A model generated the notes under the pieces. It was not told where the DNA came from and did not search any database. It was given only the letters and a program-made list of their open reading frames with translations. 64,000 bases of DNA from NCBI RefSeq assembly GCF_018128545.1, contig NZ_JAGSND010000008.1, forward strand, positions 140,752 to 204,751. The letters are read 5' to 3'. The position numbers were made by a program, and so were the translations under genes. Positions within the stretch are counted from its first letter, which is position 1. Each line of letters begins with the position of its first letter. Positions 33,902 to 41,736 of the stretch are shown here, piece after piece. The stretch comes from Sinanaerobacter chloroacetimidivorans. Lineage in GTDB: Bacteria > Bacillota > Clostridia > Peptostreptococcales > Anaerovoracaceae.

Positions 33902-36900
33902 ATGAAATGGACAAAAGAACAACAGGAAGCCATCGATATAAGAGATAAAAATATTCTGGTATCCGCTGCAGCCGGATCCGGTAAAACAGCGGTTCTTGTG
34001 GAAAGAATCAAACAACTCATTTTGAAAGATCAAGTTCCGCTGGATCATATGCTGATTGTTACCTTCAGCAATGCGGCTGCATCCGAAATGCGAGAAAAAA
34101 TTGTTGAATCCATAACCAGGGAGATTGAAACTCTGGAGGATCTTGACAGTACCGGTAAAGCCAAAAATACCTTTCTCAGAAATCAGCTTTCTATGATTCA
34201 CAAAGCGAATATCAGTACATTCCATGCCTTTGCCATGGAAATCATCAGAAGATATTTCTATTTGATTGATGTGGATCCGAATTTTAAAATATGTGATGAA
34301 GCACAGAAGACAATCCTTCAGGCAGAAGCCATGGAGCAGCTTTTTTTCGATCATTTTGAATCCGACGATCAGGATTTTATTTGTTTTTTGAAGAAATATG
34401 CACTTACAAAAAATGAAGATCCGGTGAAAGAAATGATCCTGGAAACCCATACTTTTATTCAAAGTATTCCGGATTCCTTTCAATGGCTGAGAGAAAAAGC
34501 CGATTTTCTCGCTTGTTCGAAAGAGACGTTTTTGAAAAGCGAAGCCTTTGCTGAGATGAAAAGAGATATCCTAAAAGCCCTGGATTTGTCAAAATATTAT
34601 TTCACTAAGGCAGGAGAGATTCTTGAATCAAATGGAATATCGAGTCTGATTGCAAAATGGAATCTCGATATGGAAATTTTGGAAAACCTGAGACAAGGAT
34701 TTGATTCCTTACCCTTTGATGAATTTGCAGCTCTGCTGCAGCAGGTAAAATTCCAGACCTTTTCTGTTTCAAAAGCAGAAAAAGAAGAATATGAAGAGAT
34801 CAAGGAAAAGGTAACGGAATTACGGGAAAAAGGGAAGGGCTGTCTGAAAAAAACGGCAGGCCAATATTTGGCCAAATCGCTGGATGATTTTGTAGAAGAG
34901 CTCAATGGTACTCATGAAAGTGCCTGTTACCTTTATCATCTGGTAGAATCCTTCGATGAGATCTACCGGTTGAAAAAAGAAAAGAAAGGGCTTATCGACT
35001 TTAATGATATAGAACATTTCGCTCTTCGGATATTGTCTCACGAAGAAGCAGCGGCAGAATACAGAGACAAATTTGCGTACATCTTCATTGATGAATATCA
35101 GGACAGCAACATCGTTCAGGAAACGCTGATCAGCAGAATCAACAGACACAATAATTTATTTATGGTTGGAGATGTAAAACAAAGTATCTATAAGTTCAGA
35201 CTTGCGGAACCTGAACTTTTTATCAGTAAATACGAAAGATTTAAAGAAAATACGAGCCCCTGGGATACAAAACTGGATTTAAATCAGAATTTCAGAAGTA
35301 AGGGGAATGTTATTACAGCTGTAAACGATATCTTCCACCAAATTATGAAAAAAGATTTATCCGGCCTGGATTATGATGAGGCTGCCGCTTTATACCAAGG
35401 GGTCTCCTATCAGGGAGAACTGGATTATCCTGTAGAACTCCATCTTGTGGATGATATGCAGTTGGATGATTCATCCATTGATGAAGAGATCAGGGAGATG
35501 AAAAAGGCGGAAATGGAAGCCTTTGTTGCAGCACAGATTATCAAAAAATCTAGAGGCATACCTTTTTATGACTGCAAAAAAAATGAAATCCGAAGCTTGA
35601 CGAATAAGGATATGGTTATTTTGCTACGCGGTGCAAAAGGGCATGGAGACATTTATTTCGAGGCGCTGCAAAAGGAAGGAATACCGGCTTATATCGATAC
35701 CAGTGACGGCTATTTTGATACGGTGGAAATTGAGGTCTTTCTGAATTTACTCAGAGTGATCGACAATAAAAAGCAGGACATTCCGTTATTGAGTGTTTTG
35801 CGTTCTGTCATCTTTGGATTTACCATAGAAGAATTGATCCTGATCCGTTTATGGAATCAGTCCGGCGCTTATCATATGATCTTTGAGGAATATGCAAATG
35901 AAGGGCCGGAAGACCTGCTCAGGGCAAAATGCCGTAGTACCCTGGAAACCATCGCCCACTGGAAAAAAGAAGCCGCATTCATGTCACTGGAGGATTTTTT
36001 ATGGAAGCTGATACGTGACACCGGTTATTATGAATATGCCGGGGCCATCCCGGCGGGGACCCAGCGGCAGGCAAATCTAAGGGCATTGGTGGATAAGGCC
36101 ATTCAGTTTCAAAGTGCCCAGATGAAGGGATTATTCAGCTTTATTCATTACATAGAAGCGATTAAAAAAAGAAAAGTGTCCATGGGACAGGTAAAGCTGT
36201 TAGGCGAAAACGATGATGTAGTCCGAATTATGACGATTCATAAAAGCAAGGGTCTTGAATTTCCCATGGTACTGGTAGGCGGTTTAGGCAAAAAGTTCAA
36301 TCGTGATCAGGCGACAAACCGGGTTAGCTTTCATAAGGATCTGGGCTTGGGAATGAGATTTATCGATGAGGAAAATGCATGCTATAAAAAAACCATTATG
36401 CAAACTGCCATAGAGCAGAAAAAATACAAGGAGAGTATGGCAGAAGAAATCAGGATACTTTATGTTGCCTTTACAAGAGCCATGGATAAGCTGGTTCTCC
36501 TTGGATCTTTGCATAATCTGGATGAGAGTCTGCAGTCCTATGAAGGTAAGGAGAATCAAGATCTCATCAGTGCAAGATCCTATCTCGATATGCTGATACC
36601 GGCTTTGCCTTTATCCAAGATCCCCTGTATCGGGCATCATCGCGGGGATATTCAAAGAAAAAAAGAAACGGAGAATGAAAACCGGATAAAAGTGCAGGAA
36701 CTGTTTCTCAGAACGGGAGATAGGGGAGATTTCGGTTGGGAAGCTACCGAAGCCCCATCACTAAGAGAGGAAATCGACAGGCGCTTACGCTATGTATATG
36801 AGCATCAATCAGCTCTGAATTTAAAGTCAAAGTTTACCGTGACAGAGCTAAACCAGTTGGCAGATCAGCAGGGATACCGGCATAAAGCATCTATTGCCTC

Positions 36901-37480
36901 CTTAACGGTTCCCAAGCTTGGCCAAAAGACGGTTTCCTTTACTCAGGCGGAGAAAGGGACTATTCTGCATAAGGTCATGGAAAAGATGGATTTTTCCGAG
37001 ATGTTGATGCAGGTTAGGGAATCGGAAGAGAAGGTCGGCCAGGGGGAAATCCCTGTGGCGGCCTTTGTGGATACCCTGGTTTTGAAGGAAATCCTCTCCG
37101 AGGAAGAGGCAGCAGTGGTGGATATCAGTAAAATCCTCGGTTTTCTTCGGTCTGATATAGGCAGAAGAGCATCTCTGGCAAAAAATATTGAGAAAGAAGT
37201 CTCTTTCAATATTGTAAAACAGGTATCCGGAGAGACTATCATCATTCAGGGAACCATAGACTGCTATTTTGAAGAACAGGGCCAGTACGTTTTATTGGAT
37301 TATAAATCCAATGATTACACAGGCTTTGATACGGAAACGGAAATTCAAATCCTGAAAGAAAAATATCTGCCTCAAATTGAATTATATAAGGAGGCCTTGG
37401 AGAAAATCAGAAAAGTACAGGTAAAGGAATCCTATTTATACCTTTTCGGATTTTCCAAGGCAATCAAAGTCGAGCCCTAA
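33902..37480 (+). CDS. addA: AddA helicase-nuclease
   Basis: A 1192-residue UvrD-type helicase with a C-terminal RecB-family nuclease, the AddA half of AddAB that resects DNA ends for recombination. Motifs: SAAAGSGKTAVLVERI (Walker A), FIFIDEYQDSN-like Walker B, GDVKQSIYKFR, LNQNFRSK, VRIMTIHKSKGLEFP, LYVAFTRAMDKL and the nuclease GTIDCYFEEQ with LLDYKSND. AddA normally needs AddB and is usually encoded right after it; here the gene before is a flippase and the gene after a convergent regulator, so addB must lie elsewhere. AGAGGA is 7 bases before the ATG. Confidence 0.94.
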   Translation: MKWTKEQQEAIDIRDKNILVSAAAGSGKTAVLVERIKQLILKDQVPLDHMLIVTFSNAAASEMREKIVESITREIETLEDLDSTGKAKNTFLRNQLSMIHKANISTFHAFAMEIIRRYFYLIDVDPNFKICDEAQKTILQAEAMEQLFFDHFESDDQDFICFLKKYALTKNEDPVKEMILETHTFIQSIPDSFQWLREKADFLACSKETFLKSEAFAEMKRDILKALDLSKYYFTKAGEILESNGISSLIAKWNLDMEILENLRQGFDSLPFDEFAALLQQVKFQTFSVSKAEKEEYEEIKEKVTELREKGKGCLKKTAGQYLAKSLDDFVEELNGTHESACYLYHLVESFDEIYRLKKEKKGLIDFNDIEHFALRILSHEEAAAEYRDKFAYIFIDEYQDSNIVQETLISRINRHNNLFMVGDVKQSIYKFRLAEPELFISKYERFKENTSPWDTKLDLNQNFRSKGNVITAVNDIFHQIMKKDLSGLDYDEAAALYQGVSYQGELDYPVELHLVDDMQLDDSSIDEEIREMKKAEMEAFVAAQIIKKSRGIPFYDCKKNEIRSLTNKDMVILLRGAKGHGDIYFEALQKEGIPAYIDTSDGYFDTVEIEVFLNLLRVIDNKKQDIPLLSVLRSVIFGFTIEELILIRLWNQSGAYHMIFEEYANEGPEDLLRAKCRSTLETIAHWKKEAAFMSLEDFLWKLIRDTGYYEYAGAIPAGTQRQANLRALVDKAIQFQSAQMKGLFSFIHYIEAIKKRKVSMGQVKLLGENDDVVRIMTIHKSKGLEFPMVLVGGLGKKFNRDQATNRVSFHKDLGLGMRFIDEENACYKKTIMQTAIEQKKYKESMAEEIRILYVAFTRAMDKLVLLGSLHNLDESLQSYEGKENQDLISARSYLDMLIPALPLSKIPCIGHHRGDIQRKKETENENRIKVQELFLRTGDRGDFGWEATEAPSLREEIDRRLRYVYEHQSALNLKSKFTVTELNQLADQQGYRHKASIASLTVPKLGQKTVSFTQAEKGTILHKVMEKMDFSEMLMQVRESEEKVGQGEIPVAAFVDTLVLKEILSEEEAAVVDISKILGFLRSDIGRRASLAKNIEKEVSFNIVKQVSGETIIIQGTIDCYFEEQGQYVLLDYKSNDYTGFDTETEIQILKEKYLPQIELYKEALEKIRKVQVKESYLYLFGFSKAIKVEP

Positions 37481-37527
37481 ACAATAGGAAATTCAAATAG
37501 AAAAAATTAAATTTAATAAAAAATTAA

Positions 37528-37557
37528 AAAGCTCCGGGTTATTTCGCCCGGAGCTTT
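37528..37557 (-). terminator. Terminator of the aconitase-IDH-GntR operon
   Basis: AAAGCTCCGGG and CCCGGAGCTTT form a perfect 11-bp stem with an eight-base loop; a T-rich run follows on the minus strand. The final GntR codons and stop lie in the first arm and loop. It may also slow transcription from addA. Confidence 0.88.
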
Positions 37558-38201
37558 GCATGATCAAGATGCCTTGTAATTGCCTTGACGCCTGCATCCA
37601 CCTCTTTGTTTTGAAACGCCTCGAAGATCTCTCTATGTTCTTCCAGAACATCATCCAGGTATTCATCCACATAGGTGTTTGCAGTTTTGCTTTGCTTGAT
37701 ATAGATTTGGTAGGAAGACAAGACATGCTGCAGCATTTTATTATGGGAAGCTGCATAAATCAATTCATGAAAACGCATATTAATATTCAGCATTTTTTCC
37801 GCATCTTTTTTTTGCGTGTAGAATTCCATAAATTCAAATGCCTCTTCCAGTTTTTCGAACTCCTCCTTCGTGATTCGTTCAATGGCCCATTTTACGGCCA
37901 ACACCTCATAGGATTTTCTAAGTTCATACATATCCTCGAAATCCTGAGGGGAAAAGCCGATCACAAAGGCTCCCCGGTTGGGTATGGTCTCGATGAGCCC
38001 TTCAAGCTCCAATTGCTTAAAAGCTTCTCTTACCGGTGTTCTGCTGACATGATAGGTATCACAAATCTGCTGCTCTGTCAGCTTTTCTCCCTGGCGCAGC
38101 TTGCCTTGCAGGATATCTTTTCTGAGATTGGTAAACAGGTCTGAGGAAAGAGGCATCCCGGTTGCTTTAATCCCGGCAGCATTCTTATACGTCAGCGTCA
38201 T
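37539..38201 (-). CDS. GntR/FadR-type transcriptional regulator
   Basis: A 220-residue regulator with an N-terminal winged helix (LREGEKLTEQQICDTYHVSRTP-like; key words LTEQQICDTYHVSRTPVREA) and a C-terminal all-helical FCD domain (FEDMYELRKSYEVLAVKWA, then ERHEL-like helices with MRFHELIYAAS and HREIFEAF giving metal-site His). It is the last gene of the aconitase-IDH operon, ten bases after IDH, and probably senses a citrate-cycle acid such as citrate. The near-perfect palindrome over the aconitase promoter (41553-41580) is its likely operator. The start at 38201 has GAGG 8 bases upstream; the frame extends 20 codons further into IDH. Confidence 0.88.
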   Translation of the reverse strand: MTLTYKNAAGIKATGMPLSSDLFTNLRKDILQGKLRQGEKLTEQQICDTYHVSRTPVREAFKQLELEGLIETIPNRGAFVIGFSPQDFEDMYELRKSYEVLAVKWAIERITKEEFEKLEEAFEFMEFYTQKKDAEKMLNINMRFHELIYAASHNKMLQHVLSSYQIYIKQSKTANTYVDEYLDDVLEEHREIFEAFQNKEVDAGVKAITRHLDHAKLRAK

Positions 38202-38211
38202 AAATAAAACC

Positions 38212-39348
38212 TCAAATCTTTGATAATATATAGTCGGCAAACTCGGCCCCGGTAGCTCCATCCGGTCTTCCGGTAATGACGAGTTTCCTTTCTTTTATTG
38301 TGCATTCTTCCAAGGCGGTAAATAGCCTGTCAGCTTTTTCCTGATATCCGATATGAGATAAAAGCATAGCCCCTGCACGGATCACACTGCAAGGATCCGC
38401 ATAAATATCCCGGCCTTCTTCCACCATACGGGGAGCGGAACCATGAATGGCTTCAAACATGGAATACTGCTTGCCAAGATTTGCACTTCCGGCAGTTCCT
38501 ACACCGCCCTGGAACTCTGCAGCCTCATCAGTCAGGATGTCGCCATATAAATTCGGAAGTATCAGAACCTCAAACTGGCCTCTTCTCTTTTCATCGATAA
38601 GCTTTGCGGTCATAATATCGATATACCAGTCATCTACCTCGATATCAGGATAATCTCCGGCAACCTGCTTGCAGACGTCCAGGAATTTACCGTCCGTTGT
38701 TTTCACAACATTGGCCTTGGTAACAATGGTGACTCTCTTTTTATTATTGTTTTTAGCATATTCAAAAGCAAGTCGTGCAATACGTTCCGTACCCGGAGTG
38801 GTGATCACTCTGAAGTCGATGGCCAGATCATCGCTGATATTCAAACCCTGGCTGCCCATGGCATACAGGCATTCTGTGTTTTCACGGAAGAAGGTCCAGT
38901 CTATACCAAGCTCCGGAACCTTTACAGGACGAACGTTGGCAAAAAGATCAAGCTCCTTACGCATCGCTACATTGGCACTTTCCACATTTGCCCATTTGTC
39001 TCCCTTTCGCGGGGTGGTGGTAGGTCCTTTTAACAGGACATTACAGGTTTTGATTTCTGCCAGAACGTCATCCGGAATAGCCTTCCCGGCGGCAGCTCTG
39101 TTTTCTATGGTACAGCCGTCTATTGTTTTAAATACTACTTTGCCGGCTTTTATTTCATCAGCCAGCAGCTGCTCCAGAACTCTTCTAGCCTGTGCAGTAA
39201 TGGCAGGACCGATCCCATCACCGCCTATCACACCGATGATAATTTGATCCAGATCCTGATACCGGATAAAGTCCGTATCGGATTTCATTCTTTCCACTCT
39301 TGCAAGCTGCTGCTCAACAATGGCTTCAAAGGCTTTATTATAGTCCAT
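38212..39348 (-). CDS. Isocitrate/isopropylmalate dehydrogenase family protein, probably isocitrate dehydrogenase
   Basis: A 378-residue metal-dependent decarboxylating dehydrogenase. It has GVIGGDGIGPAITAQA, LLKGPTTTPRKGD, RENTECLYAMGSQG, the catalytic VTIVTKANVVKTTDGKF, NLYGDILTDEAAEFQGG and the coenzyme loop EAIHGSAPRM. The gene sits between aconitase and a regulator, with no leucine genes nearby, so isocitrate is the likely substrate and 2-oxoglutarate the product for glutamate synthesis. The coenzyme site is more like the NAD-using subgroup, but I am not sure. An N-terminal 35-residue helix precedes the core. Confidence 0.85.
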   Translation of the reverse strand: MDYNKAFEAIVEQQLARVERMKSDTDFIRYQDLDQIIIGVIGGDGIGPAITAQARRVLEQLLADEIKAGKVVFKTIDGCTIENRAAAGKAIPDDVLAEIKTCNVLLKGPTTTPRKGDKWANVESANVAMRKELDLFANVRPVKVPELGIDWTFFRENTECLYAMGSQGLNISDDLAIDFRVITTPGTERIARLAFEYAKNNNKKRVTIVTKANVVKTTDGKFLDVCKQVAGDYPDIEVDDWYIDIMTAKLIDEKRRGQFEVLILPNLYGDILTDEAAEFQGGVGTAGSANLGKQYSMFEAIHGSAPRMVEEGRDIYADPCSVIRAGAMLLSHIGYQEKADRLFTALEECTIKERKLVITGRPDGATGAEFADYILSKI

Positions 39349-39590
39349 ACTTCTACCTCGTTTTCTAAAAAATCAATATAATTATTTTTTTATAACAAAG
39401 GTTATAATTGAATATTTCTCAATGCATTGAGTACCTTTGCAATAGTTTCATCCGAAACCGACTTGGATTTTTTGTTAATGCTTCCTGAAGCCAATAATGT
39501 GATCCGTCACATTTTGGCTCACAAAAAATCAGGAGGGGAGGATAGAAAATATCAAAAGTACGAACCGCATTGAAAATATTCTTTATACCC
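39349..39590. other. Aconitase-IDH spacer with hairpin
   Basis: This 242-base gap inside the operon has no credible gene. AGCCAA and TTGGCT with AATGTGA and TCACATT form a 13-bp stem with one bulged T and loop TCCG (39489-39519). TTATAAC and GGTTATAA lie near 39390-39407 as an imperfect palindrome. Neither has a T-run, so they may be a processing site or an internal operator. Confidence 0.45.
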
Positions 39591-41510
39591 TTATCCTTTA
39601 ATCTGATTGATCTTCCCGCCAGCTAAAATCATTTCAATTTCAAGCTCGGAGAAGTTCGTTAGAGCAATGTACTCTTTACCTGTAGTCACGTTTTGAATGA
39701 TGATTTCAGGATTTTTTACCTGTTCTCTGGCATTTTTAATCATGAGCTTGTCACCAAGAGTAAAAGTGTCATAGTCTCCCGGATTTTTAAATACCAATGG
39801 CAGAATACCGCTGTTGATCAAGTTAGAACGGTGGATTCTGGCAAAGGATTTTGCTAGAACAAACTTGATTCCCAGGTACAGAGGAGCCAGTGCAGCATGC
39901 TCTCTGCTGGATCCTTGTCCATAGTTTTCACCGCCCACGATGATTCCGCCGTCCGCCTCCTTACAACGAGCTGCAAATTCCGCATCAATTTTTTCGAAGC
40001 AGTAGTTAGCAAGGTAAGGGATGTTGGAGCGATAAGGAAGTAATCTGGAATCCGAAGGCATGATATCATCCGTTGTGATGTTGTTCCCTGCATGAAGAAC
40101 TACTTCTCCCGATACCGTATCCGGCAAATTAGTATTCTGAGGGAACGGCTTGATATTCGGTCCCATTTCTACTTTCGTATTTCCTTTGTTTGTATCCTTT
40201 GGATAGACAATAAAATTGTCATTATAAGCAAAGTTTTCTTCCGTAATTTCAGGAAGATGGACTCCGCTTTCCGAGCCATCTGTGAGAACTCCCATAACGG
40301 CCGATACTGCGGCAGTTTCAGGACTTACCAGATAGACGTCAGCATCCAGTGTTCCGCTGCGTCCTTTAAAGTTTCTATTAAAGGTACGAAGGGATACGGC
40401 TCCTGATTTCGGGGACTGTCCCATACCGATACAGGGACCGCAGGCGTTTTCGATGATTCGCGCACCGGCATCGATCATGGCTGCCAGAGCACCGTTTTGT
40501 GCAAGCTTACTCAGAATTTTACTGGATCCCGGGGAAATTACCAGGCTGACGTCCGGGCTGACCTTTTTGCCCTTCAGGATTTCTGCTACCTTCATCAGGT
40601 CAGAATAGGAAGAATTGGTGCAGCTTCCGATGGCCACCTGATCGATTTTAATGGTTCCGATATTTTTGATCGTATCGACGTTATCAGGGCTGTGAGGCAT
40701 GGCAGCCAGCGGCACCAGTGAAGACAGGTCCACCTTCAGCACTTCATCATAGACTGCATTCGGATCCGCAGACATTGGAATATAATCTTTTTCTCTGCCC
40801 TGAGCAGCGAGATACTTTCTTGTATTTTCATCACTTGGGAACAGGGATGTGGTTGCGCCCAGTTCGGCTCCCATATTGGTAATGGTAGCTCTGTCCGTTA
40901 CGGACAAGGTTTTTACTCCGTCTCCTGTATATTCTACGATTTTTCCGACACCGCCTTTTACGGTGAGTTCTTTTAATACGTATAAAATAACGTCCTTAGC
41001 AGATACCCAAGGTTTCAGACTGCCGGTAAGCTCAACCTTCAATACTTTTGGAACAGTAAGACTGTAAGTACCCTTTGCCATGGCAACGGCAACATCCAAA
41101 CCGCCTGCACCGATGGCGATCATGCCGAGGCCGCCCCCTGTAGGTGTGTGGCTGTCGGAACCTAACAGTGTTTTTCCCGGAATTCCGAAGTTTTCAAGCT
41201 GCAATTGATGGCAGATACCGTTTCCCGGTTTTGAGAATAAAACGCCGTGTCTCTTTGCCACGCTTTTGATAAATTCATGGTCATCCGCATTTTCAAAACC
41301 AGTCTGCAAGGTATTGTGATCGATATAAGCGACGGAAAGCTCCGTTTTGATTTCTTCTACATCCATGGCTTCCAGCTGTAAATAAACCATAGTTCCGGTA
41401 GAGTCCTGCGTCAAAGTTTGATCTATCTTGATGGTAATTTCATTCCCTGGGGAAAGAGTACCCTCGACAAGATGATTTTCTAAAATTTTATAGGCTAATG
41501 TTTTTCCCAT
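39591..41510 (-). CDS. acnA: Aconitate hydratase (short, mitochondrial-type)
   Basis: Aconitase isomerises citrate and isocitrate using a 4Fe-4S cluster. The 639-residue protein carries GSDSHTPTGGGLGMIAIGAGG, the cluster Cys in VAIGSCTNSSYSDL, and the pair in ENACGPCIGMGQSP; the swivel domain has GENYGQGSSREHAAL. It is shorter than the roughly 900-residue bacterial AcnA and matches the compact form common in anaerobes. The symbol is used loosely. The start at 41510 has AAGGAG 9 bases upstream; the frame extends 23 codons into the operator and promoter and is not used there. IDH follows 242 bases later. Confidence 0.93.
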   Translation of the reverse strand: MGKTLAYKILENHLVEGTLSPGNEITIKIDQTLTQDSTGTMVYLQLEAMDVEEIKTELSVAYIDHNTLQTGFENADDHEFIKSVAKRHGVLFSKPGNGICHQLQLENFGIPGKTLLGSDSHTPTGGGLGMIAIGAGGLDVAVAMAKGTYSLTVPKVLKVELTGSLKPWVSAKDVILYVLKELTVKGGVGKIVEYTGDGVKTLSVTDRATITNMGAELGATTSLFPSDENTRKYLAAQGREKDYIPMSADPNAVYDEVLKVDLSSLVPLAAMPHSPDNVDTIKNIGTIKIDQVAIGSCTNSSYSDLMKVAEILKGKKVSPDVSLVISPGSSKILSKLAQNGALAAMIDAGARIIENACGPCIGMGQSPKSGAVSLRTFNRNFKGRSGTLDADVYLVSPETAAVSAVMGVLTDGSESGVHLPEITEENFAYNDNFIVYPKDTNKGNTKVEMGPNIKPFPQNTNLPDTVSGEVVLHAGNNITTDDIMPSDSRLLPYRSNIPYLANYCFEKIDAEFAARCKEADGGIIVGGENYGQGSSREHAALAPLYLGIKFVLAKSFARIHRSNLINSGILPLVFKNPGDYDTFTLGDKLMIKNAREQVKNPEIIIQNVTTGKEYIALTNFSELEIEMILAGGKINQIKG

Positions 41511-41552
41511 ACGGTTCATCTCCTTTATTTTGTAATTGCTCTCAAGTTGTTG

Positions 41553-41580
41553 ATTGTATAACTGTATACAATTATACAAT
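41553..41580 (-). promoter_or_regulatory. Large palindromic operator in the aconitase promoter
   Basis: Outer arms ATTGTATAA (41553-41561) and TTATACAAT (41572-41580) surround the inner palindrome TGTATACA (41563-41570), all on one centre; only one symmetric pair (41562/41571) fails to match. It overlaps the -10 and the start of transcription. TGTATACA-type cores are usual for FadR-subgroup GntR proteins, so the operon's own GntR regulator is the best candidate. Confidence 0.75.
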
Positions 41581-41599
41581 TTTTTTTACGAATCGTCAA
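41571..41599 (-). promoter_or_regulatory. Promoter of the aconitase operon
   Basis: On the minus strand TTGACG (41594-41599), 17 bases, TATAAT (41571-41576). Confidence 0.8.
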
Positions 41600-41665
41600 T
41601 GTGACTATGGGGATATAAAGTAAAAAAATTAGTTAAAATAATAGGAATTTATTTCTTTTTTTGCA

Positions 41666-41694
41666 TTGAAATCTCGGAACTGATACTATATAAT
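41666..41694 (+). promoter_or_regulatory. Promoter of nrdJ
   Basis: TTGAAA (41666-41671), a 17-base spacer, TATAAT (41689-41694). The leader to the ATG is about 36 bases, too short for a B12 riboswitch. Confidence 0.75.
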
Positions 41695-41736
41695 GGTGTC
41701 ACGTCGAAAAAAACATCTACATATGGGAGGTAAGGA

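Noticed and set aside
33857..34483. 208-residue minus-strand open frame
   Set aside because: Antisense to addA with no recognisable motif.
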